This document shows positions 55,201 through 64,000 of a DNA stretch of 64,000 nt, in pieces (the stretch's first letter is position 1; each line of letters opens with the position of its first letter). The stretch lies in NCBI GenBank assembly GCA_001600175.1, contig BCJC01000008.1, positions 560,781-624,780 on the forward strand, in the 5' to 3' direction. Origin of the DNA: Erythrobasidium yunnanense. Taxonomy: Eukaryota; Basidiomycota; Cystobasidiomycetes; Erythrobasidiales; Erythrobasidiaceae. The notes under the pieces were generated by a model that saw only the letters and a program-made list of their open reading frames with translations, made no database searches and was not told where the DNA came from. Made by a program: the position numbers and the translations under genes.

Positions 55201-56772
55201 AAGTCGAGACGATCACGCTCTTTCCCTTGTCGAGCGAGTTTATAGCATGAGCTTGATGCAGGTATAGCTTAGTCGCTTTCTTGGTCTCGTAGAGTGCATC
55301 CATAAGCTTCTGAGACAGCGGCTCGTCCAGCTCGCCGAAGCGAGCGACTCGTTCGCTGATAGTCCGCCGCCCTCCATCGACAATCTGGTTCTGGTAGTCT
55401 TCTGCCTCTATCATTTCGTCAATTATAGATTCTACAGTAGGCCGGTTGTCCGGGTTCCGCAGGAAGAAGTCTAGATCTGCTTTACGCTCTGTGAGCGGGG
55501 TGACTGCTGGGGATCCATCGGGGTTGTTGACTGGTACATGATCTTCTGTGGCAGCTAAAAGAAGCTTGACCGGATCCTCGTCCTAAAAAGGGACATCAGA
55601 TGCGTGTGCTACATGAATTGCATGGATCCGCTTACTTGTGCAGCACAGGATACGAGAAGCTCGTCTACGGCATCATCGAACTTTGCGTTGCGCTTCTCAA
55701 TCAGGTTGGCTAGGATCGCATCAGAACATGCTACAGTCTATTTGGAGCGAGCGCGCTTACTCATAGACTTGGTCGTGAAGCTTGCGACCGGCTTGAGCTT
55801 TTCCGGATCCTTCTCTTGTGCTTTCCTCTGCCTTCTGGATTGTCAGAGAACCGCAATACAGCTGTAATCAGGAAAGCGCTCACTGAAATCGCTTGGTAAT
55901 CACTTTCCCGCCTTTGCCTTTGAGTTCTCCATCGTTGAACTCGAACACCAGGACTTGTTCAGGAGCGCCAGTCCCGACTTGACCAGATGAGCTTGTGCCA
56001 GCGGTACCTTCTGCACTGTTACCATCGTTAATGACATACAGCTGGTCTCTTTCCAGCTGCTTCTTTGCCTTTTCGCTATCGTCGCCTAGCGCATGTACTT
56101 GAAGTAGGTCTCGGTCTATGTATGCGAATCGGATCAGTGATGGCAGAAGCGACTTGATTTGAGCGATATCATTGACTTCGAGAGGTCTGGCCATGCAGAC
56201 TCAAGCTCAGCCAAAGTATACCAAAGCTTGCAGAGCGATCGCACCGTTTGATAATGCTCTGCACGCTTGATTTCAGATTATCGAAGGTACTAGCTAGATG
56301 TTTGCGTGTAGATAGAAACGTGTATACGGTATTGATAGCTTGGAAGGTCTTCTGCAGCTTCTTGAAGTGATCTGGCCATTCGACCGAAGAGACGAAGTTG
56401 GCGCTCAAAGGCGGAGTCTTCTGCTTTCCTTTTCCTTTCTTATTTGGTGCTGCAGGAGCGCGTGATGGCGCAGTCTTCCGCTTCCTGGTGTTTTGCAGTG
56501 CTTCGTTGCCGACATCGTGGTATTCATCGATAGCTTCTGACGCGACACTCGATGCTCTATGTTCGCAAAATCATCATAAGACAGTTGTACAACGAAGCTG
56601 GATCAACTGCGAAAGCCCACCGAGCTAGGCCGGGTCGTCCATGTAGCGCGATGGGCAAATCGTCATAGCCAGAACTCGACGGCTGGCTGAACAGAGTGTT
56701 GACATTGCTGGCCAGTCCGCCTCCACGGTCAATGTAGGTCTTCTTCTTGCTCTTAAGCCATGTATCGGGCAT
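52270..56772 (-). CDS. HRQ1: Hrq1 (RecQ4-like) 3'-5' DNA helicase
   Basis: An ATP-dependent helicase for genome maintenance and crosslink repair, about 1,150 residues from roughly fifteen short-intron exons. The first two are 56772-56621 and 56556-56245. The N-terminal part has MPDTWLKSKKKTYIDRGGG and a basic nuclear-signal-like stretch (RKRKTAPSRAP, NKKGKGKQK), then WPDHFKKLQKTFQAINTVYT. Helicase motifs in order: Walker A VSTSTSSGKSLIYQLP, IYPTKALAQDQKRGL, TNPDMLH, the DEAH-type VVDELHMYNGLFG (split by an intron), FVSCSATI, IIATTALELGIDIGSLD, and motif VI LRQQAGRAGRR. The C-terminal half holds the Hrq1-specific region (ATNDETYTVID-like IRNTDDETYTVID), HAAEHALLNF, and the cysteine cluster CGCSDGCPRC. 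Start chosen just before a lysine-rich conserved stretch. Confidence 0.9.
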
Positions 56773-57073
56773 GTCTGATGCGTTTGAGCAGATGCAATGT
56801 CCGAAGATCAAAGCGAGTCGACGCGACTAGTTGTGCATGGCTTGTTGATGATCCAGTTCAGCGTAGAGAGACGCTCTCGGGATGGTTGTAACAAAACGCT
56901 GAAGCGAGTCGAAATACCAGTCAGTCACAATACGTACGAGTGCAAGGCAAGAAGTACTGAAATTAGGCTTGTACTTGGCGTCAGCACTAGCTATGGGAGT
57001 ATCAATGAGCTTGATAGATACTGCTTTGGTGTGAGACCTTTCAAGAGTACAACTGGCCACATCGAACACCATT

Positions 57074-57687
57074 CTAGCGAAACGGGCTCAACTCGTGGAG
57101 AAGAGCACCCACGCCGACCATGACCGTACCAGCTCCTAGGGCAAAGCCACCTGCGCCTATACCGACCTTCGTCAGAGTACTTGTGCACTTGGCGCGGTTC
57201 CCGGACTGATCAACAGGCGGAGGTGGATGCGTTTTTGGATTCTTTTGCTGATGATTGCCGGACGTTGGGGGCACCACTACATGCTCTGGAGTATGACCGG
57301 CTGTTCGTCCATTGTGGGCATAGCCTTCTCGATGATTGAAGCTGCCAACAATCGAAGCTTGTGCTGAACACTGGCGATATCTGGCTTGAGCAGCAGCTCG
57401 ACACTCTACAGGTTACCACCAGATATCAGCGGTGCCTATACGTGACATATTACTTTACATACCTTGTAAGCTGGGATACTCCGCTCCTCCCGATGCAGAT
57501 CGTGACACTGTGGCACCAGGGCGGTCAGCGAGGACTGGAGCGTGCAGAGGAGAGAACAATAGTTGTCACCTGGTCCATAAGAGCTGGTACGACCTGTCGA
57601 GGTGCCAGTCTGGCGACCTATAGCGTAGCCGGCACCAGCTCCTGCTCCAGCGCCAGCCAGTGCAGCGATCCCATGGGAGTATCTCAT
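57074..57687 (-). CDS. Glycine-zipper membrane protein of unknown function
   Basis: Two exons, 57687-57463 and 57403-57074, give 184 residues. The N terminus MRYSHGIAALAGAGAGAGAG and YAIGR forms one glycine/alanine-rich membrane segment. A soluble middle has five cysteines (NYCSLLCTLQ, PQCHDL, CRAAAQARYRQCSAQ). A second segment, KVGIGAGGFALGAGTVMVGV, sits near the C terminus. The frame needs the less usual GAG acceptor at the intron end. An upstream ATG at 57753 would add a hydrophobic leader. Glycine-zipper pairs occur in small mitochondrial and vacuolar membrane proteins, but no family is recognised. Confidence 0.6.
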
Positions 57688-58297
57688 GTTGCTGTAACTT
57701 GTGACGTATATCCCGTTCGACTCGAGTGAGGAGAGCGAAGTCAAGAGCAGCACTTGTATGCGACAGCTTTTGAAGACAGCAGCGGGCGGTGAGACTGCAC
57801 AATGGGAAAGCTAGCGAAAGGCATCGATGTAAGGAGTTGATGACGTATTGTTAAGCACTGAAATAGGCTACGAATGATGTGATCATCAGCCTGTCAGCAC
57901 TGCGCTCTCGAAGAAGCGCATATGGATCCGTGGGACAAGCTCTTCGGCAAAGCTGGAAGTCCATAAAAGTAGCTTGCTCCTCAAATCTGAGCCGTTTCAG
58001 CCATACTTCAGCTTGGTGCGCTAAGCGTAAGTCTTCATGAAGAGTGCAAGGCCATTGCCATGCCAAGCTGATTGCATTGGAGTTGCACCGGCTCAGTACG
58101 CCCGTGTAGACAATGTAAACGACGCTCTTGGGAGGAGGGCATGGGTCATGGGCACCGTATTTGCGAGCAGGAGCGTACCGGTCTGCCGGCGGCCCCATTT
58201 TCCCGGTCGTGAATCAGATCAGAGATTCTTGTCTTCACTTGCTTCCTTCTTGTTCTACATCTGCGTCTTCGGCTGCGGTTCTTGCCTAGGTATTGCC
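57688..58297. other. Intergenic, about 610 bp
   Basis: Divergent promoter region between the glycine-zipper gene and acetoacetyl-CoA synthetase. A 115-codon minus-strand open frame (57851-58198) lacks family resemblance and was not called. Confidence 0.45.
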
Positions 58298-60850
58298 ATG
58301 TCTGAAACCTCAAAGCCTTTCTATGTCCCTTCGAGTGCGTGCAGAGAAGACAAGCCAAGCATCAAAGGCTCAATTGTCATTCGCAGAGAGAGTCGTCGAA
58401 GAGACCGAGATCAACAAGCTGCGCCTACATGTTAACGAGACCTACAAGCTCAATCTGAAAGACTTCCATGACCTGCATAAATGGACCATCGATCAAGCGA
58501 GCAGCTTCTACGAGACTGTCTGGAAGCGCTATAATATCATCGGCGACATGGGAAAGCTTCCTGTATGCAGTCTATCGGCAATGATAATCATTGGCTGACA
58601 TGCTTCCCAGTTGTTCGAGGCACAAGCCGACATTACCGATACAAAGTCGTTCATCCCAAGAGCGCGTCTGAACTATGCAGAGAATGCTCTGCTTGGACAC
58701 GCCAATCCCCGCTCGACTGCCAGACTAGCTATCATCGGCGCTGTTGAGCCTTCGGAACATTGTCCTTCAGGAATCACAAGGACATTAACGTTCGCACAGC
58801 TATACGACGAAGTCAACTGGACATCTAACGCTCTCAAGAAGCTGGGTATCAAGCCCTCTGACAAGTGCGACCGTTCATACATGAAGTCTGCTCAAAGCCA
58901 GCTTACATTCGCTTTTACTGCAGAATCTCAGCCTACTCATCCAACACAGTCGAAGCTGTAGTTGCAGTTCTAGCATCTGCTGGTCTCGGAGGGGTCTTCA
59001 GCAGCGTGTCTATTGAGCTGGCACCCTCAGGCTGTCTAGATCGATTATCAGCAATCAAGCCCAAGGTCCTCTTCGCAACTCCTGCATACTATTTCAACGG
59101 GCAACTCATAGACGCCTCGGAGCGTATAGCGCAAGTCGTCAAGGATCTGGGGCCGAGAGGGTTGCAGCACGTTGTTCTAGTCAATCATCTCGGTATCAAG
59201 CTGCCAAGTCCGCCCAAAACGCAGCAAACCAAATTCTGGACATTCGAAGACTTTTTAGCATTCGGTAAACAAGACGCACCGAAGGAGATTCCCTTCTGGC
59301 GTGGTCCGGCAATGGCGCCCCTCTGGATATTATTCTCGTCTGGCACGACCGGCAAGCCGAAAGGCCTCATTCATTCAGCTGTGGGAATGATATTGACGAC
59401 CAAAGTCGCCAATTCCATACATGCTAGTGTAACGGGAACAGATCTGCAGATGCAGGCATCGACATTGAGCTGGGTAAGCCAGCAACGCATACGAATCACA
59501 GAAGAACAGCACACTGACTGTCAATCATATTGTAGATGATGTGGAACAATGCTGTCAATATGCTGCTCTGTGGAAGCGGCATTGTCACTTTTGATGGAAG
59601 CCCTCTGAAAGACTTATCTACAATGTTCGATCTGCTTGAAAAGACAGGGTACGCATAGAACAGTGCTCCATTCGTTCTCATACTGAGTTCACACATCTTT
59701 CATGCAGGGCTACGATCTTCGGTACATCTCCTCGGTACCTGACGATTCTGCAGAATAACAACTACATCCCGAACAGACGACACAACATGAAGTCTCTTCG
59801 AGCAGTCTTAACAGCAGGCTCGCCTCTCAAGCCGGCTTTGTACGAGTACATCAGGTACTCACTCGCTTCGCGAGATGATCTGTTAATGTAAGCTACCTAT
59901 ATCATGGACTTTCTCCGCATCACTTGCTAACTCTGTGTAATAGACAAAATGGGACTGGCGGTACAGACGTGTGCTCAGCTTTGGTCACGGCAGTCGAGAC
60001 CCTCCCCGTCTACGGAGGCATCATTCAAGGTCCCGTACTAGGTGTAGCGCTTGAAGCATGGACAGAAGACGGCCGAAAGGCAGAAGATGGAGTAGGTACA
60101 ATGACCGTCACGAGACTTATACCAAACTTCCCTCTTGGGTTGCTTGACGATCCGGACAAGAAGCTATACAAGGAGACGTACTTCAACGACTATCTACCAA
60201 AGGTGGTCTGGAACATGGCAGACTCAATCATTGTAGATCACCGCGGAGTGAACGTCATCGGTCGTGCTGATGGTGCGTTCAGCTTCGCCAATTCTACGTA
60301 GGTTACAGCTGACGAAGGGATTCTTGCTAGCCATTCTCAACCCTGGAGGTGTGCGTATCGGCCCCTCGGAGATCTACGAAGTTGTCGATCCAATGTTCGA
60401 AAGTATAGCTGTCCCGCTGAAGTCAGATTCAGATGAAAAGATGTAAGTGCGTCCCATTACATCCCTCTTGCAAAGCGCTGATCGTCTGCACCCCAGTGCT
60501 CTGTTCATTGTCACGCCTGAAGGGCGCCCGCCAACTGAGGAAGAGCAGCAGAAGATCCGGAAAGCCCTGAAAGAGCAAAGAAGCTTCCGCCACGTGCCTG
60601 CCATCATCGGAGGAGTAACAGCAGTACCGTAGGTCGTATCGTTCTGCCTTCAGAAGCCAGTTCTGATACGGTCTATAGATACAATGGCAGCGCAAAGAAG
60701 CTAGAAGTAGCAGTCCGTAAGCTGATCAATGGCATGTCGCCAACGAAGATCAATACAGCGGCGTGTATCAACCCAGACTGTTTGAAGGAGTACAACCCTT
60801 CACATCCTGCATTGGCAGCAAGCCAGAAGAAGGGAAAAAGTAAGCTGTAG
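58298..60850 (+). CDS. Acetoacetyl-CoA synthetase
   Basis: A cytosolic ANL-superfamily enzyme that activates acetoacetate with ATP and CoA, feeding sterol and fatty-acid synthesis or salvage of leucine breakdown. First exons 58298-58334, 58387-58562 and 58611-58864; seven or more exons follow, the last ending at TAG 60848-60850. MSETSKPFYVPS joins to KRVVEETEINKLRLHVNETY and LNLKDFHDLHKWTI. Then NYAENALLGHANP, the AMP-binding PLWILFSSGTTGKPKGLIHS, NGTGGTDVCSALV, VIGRADAILNPGGVRIGPSE (core hinge region), and SAKKLEVAVRKLINGMSP carrying the catalytic lysine region. The AKKLEV and GTGGTD motifs fit acetoacetyl-CoA rather than acetyl-CoA synthetase. Length about 650 residues. Confidence 0.93.
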
Positions 60851-60965
60851 ACGGCTCGCACATTAGTGCCGTATCATATATGTAGACTCCATATCGATGT
60901 ATAGATGTCATAAGTATAAATTGAGTAGAATCAGCTTGTGTTGGAAGAAAGAGGTATTGCGATCA

Positions 60966-62574
<1,609 letters not shown>

Positions 62575-62754
62575 TGGTCAAGACTGGGCCTACTAAGATA
62601 CCTAGCCGGAGCACGCTCAATATAAATCATATAAGTCTGATGCTTATTCTTTGACATCAAATCGATGCTCTCGAAGTCAGGTCTCAACACGTGTGCATGA
62701 AATGATATGTTGTCTTTGCTCTTGTAGTACCCGACCAACCTGAAACCCGGAATC
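62575..62754. promoter_or_regulatory. Divergent promoter, DAHP synthase / dienelactone hydrolase
   Basis: A 180-bp gap between divergent start codons. A TATAAATCATATAA stretch (62620-62633) gives a TATA-like element usable by either gene. Confidence 0.45.
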
Positions 62755-64000
62755 ATGTCACTCTGCGCTCAATGCGTACAAGGCGTCGTCCACGAAGGCG
62801 AAGCGAAAGTCAGTCAAGTCCTTACATGCTCCTTAAGACCTGCTGCAAATCGGTCCCGAAATGGCCGAACGCTCGTGAACCTGGATTGACATACCATCTC
62901 ATCTACTGTCTACAGGGAGGCATAACACAAGCTGGTGATACTAAGCTCTACATCGCTCGCGCGAAGAACGGTCCCAGCGATAAAGCCATCCTATTCTTGA
63001 CTGACATCTTTGGTGCGCCGGCGACTCTCCCGCTTGCAAGAGCACCGGCTTAGTGATTATGATATGTATAGGCTTGGATCTCATCAATAACCAGGTTGGC
63101 GACCATGCTCCATGATGCCGATGATATCGAAAGCACCCTTCTAAATATACCGTACCATGGTCCTGCAGCTCATCGCAGATGCTTACGCTGCTAATGGTCT
63201 GACTACATACATGCGTGAGTGTGCTCTATACTTATCCCCTAGCTTGCTGACTAAACTGAGACCCGCGACCCACCTTAGCCGATCTATTGTACGAACACAA
63301 TAACCCTGTCCTCTTATGCTCAGCTGATATGAGACATGTAGTCAGGGAGATGCTGTTCCCGCAGACGCTATGAGCAAAGGCACATTTGACGTAAGTGTAC
63401 TGACCTCTATTCCATCATAAGTAGGGAGCATAGACTGAAGGCTGGACTGCAGATGGCCGCTTGGCGTCCCAACCACGGTTCAGCTGCAGTTAGGCCTGCT
63501 GTCGAGGCCACTCTAGCTAAAATGAAAGAAGAAGGCATACAGAAGATCGCAGCTGTCGGCTACTGCTTTGGGTGAAGATAAAAGAATCCATTTGCGTGAT
63601 CGGACCTTTGCCATATGCTGAACCTTTCATGCAGGGCTCGGTATGTCTTCGACTATGCGTACGACAAGAAGATCGATGTTGCAGCGGTCTGCCATCCGTC
63701 AATGCTGAAAATCCCTGAAGATCTCGAAAAGATGAAGGCTACAGGCCTGCCTATTCTCTTCAACGTACGTATACTATACCTATCTACATCAGTCTGAACA
63801 GTACTTAGATGTCGCTCCCCTTCAGACATGTGAAACTGACAACCCATTCCCGAAAGAAGCACAAGAGGCCGCAGACAGTATCTTCGGCGATGCAAAGACG
63901 TACAAGCGCAACTATTATGCAGGATGCTCTCATGGCTTCGCAGTACGAGCGGACTTGAAAGATCCAGTTGCGAAAAAGGCTAAAGAGGAAGCTTTCAAGG
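62755..64000 (+). CDS. Dienelactone hydrolase family protein (3' truncated)
   Basis: An alpha/beta hydrolase; fungal members act on lactones and related esters, usually with unknown natural substrate. It begins MSLCAQCVQGVVHEGEAKGG at 62755 and runs off the window, still open. The pieces join as ITQAGDTKLYIARAKNG, AILFLTDIFGLDLINNQLIA, AYAANGLTTYMPDLLYEHNN, GDAVPADAMSKGTFD, then IAAVGYCFGARYVFDYAYDK. The nucleophile is the cysteine in GYCFGAR (the family's Cys-His-Asp triad), the acid lies in ETDNPFP and the histidine in CSHGFAVRAD. The small exon with GLDLINNQ is about 24 nt. Only the last residues are missing. Confidence 0.88.

Noticed and set aside
57851-58198. Minus-strand 115-codon frame upstream of acetoacetyl-CoA synthetase
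   Set aside because: No family resemblance; lies in what should be the shared promoter.

Overview
The window is nuclear DNA of a fungus, most likely a basidiomycete with a compact genome. Genes sit on both strands. Almost all are split by many short introns (about 47-80 bases, GT-AG, often with a CTAAC- or CTGAC-like branch point close to the acceptor). The protein set is fungal: inositol phosphorylceramide synthase, Zn2Cys6 regulators, an Hrq1 helicase, Syp1-type muniscin, Mgr2 and mitochondrial intermediate peptidase. The sequence alone does not fix the genus. I saw no rRNA, tRNA, CRISPR array, virus-derived element or recognisable transposon.

Layout. 1-11.5 kb: 3' part of a PhoD-type phosphatase, an F-box protein, IPC synthase (AUR1 type) divergent from glycine-cleavage T protein, the proteasome subunit Sem1/Dss1, an EthD-domain protein and a hydrophilic, probably mitochondrial protein. 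11.5-21.7 kb: a gene-poor stretch with one small two-exon gene and a short unknown gene, then two tandem paralogous Zn2Cys6 transcription factors 2 kb apart. 21.8-36.9 kb: Syp1/muniscin divergent from mitochondrial intermediate peptidase, a FYVE-type Rho exchange factor, a glutathione S-transferase, a secreted aspartyl protease with a cysteine-rich repeat tail and an alkaline ceramidase. 37.2-45.9 kb: five tandem, intronless F-box paralogs, interrupted by an aquaporin-like channel and followed by a 4 x 23-bp minisatellite. 46-64 kb: a Snf12/Rsc6 (SWIB) subunit divergent from Mgr2/Romo1, a RINT1/Tip20 tether subunit divergent from a GNAT acetyltransferase, the Hrq1 helicase, a glycine-zipper membrane protein, acetoacetyl-CoA synthetase, DAHP synthase, and the start of a dienelactone-hydrolase gene that runs off the end.

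Most genes are unrelated housekeeping functions arranged as tight divergent pairs (71-241 bp between start codons) or convergent pairs (as little as 9 bp between stop codons). Sphingolipid metabolism is represented twice (IPC synthase and ceramidase), but the genes are 30 kb apart and look unlinked. The two accessory features are the F-box array and the transcription-factor pair. Several genes need very small coding exons (10, 13, 15 and 17 nt) to give the family sequence. Exon boundaries given here were placed by hand from reading frame, splice consensus and remembered family sequences.
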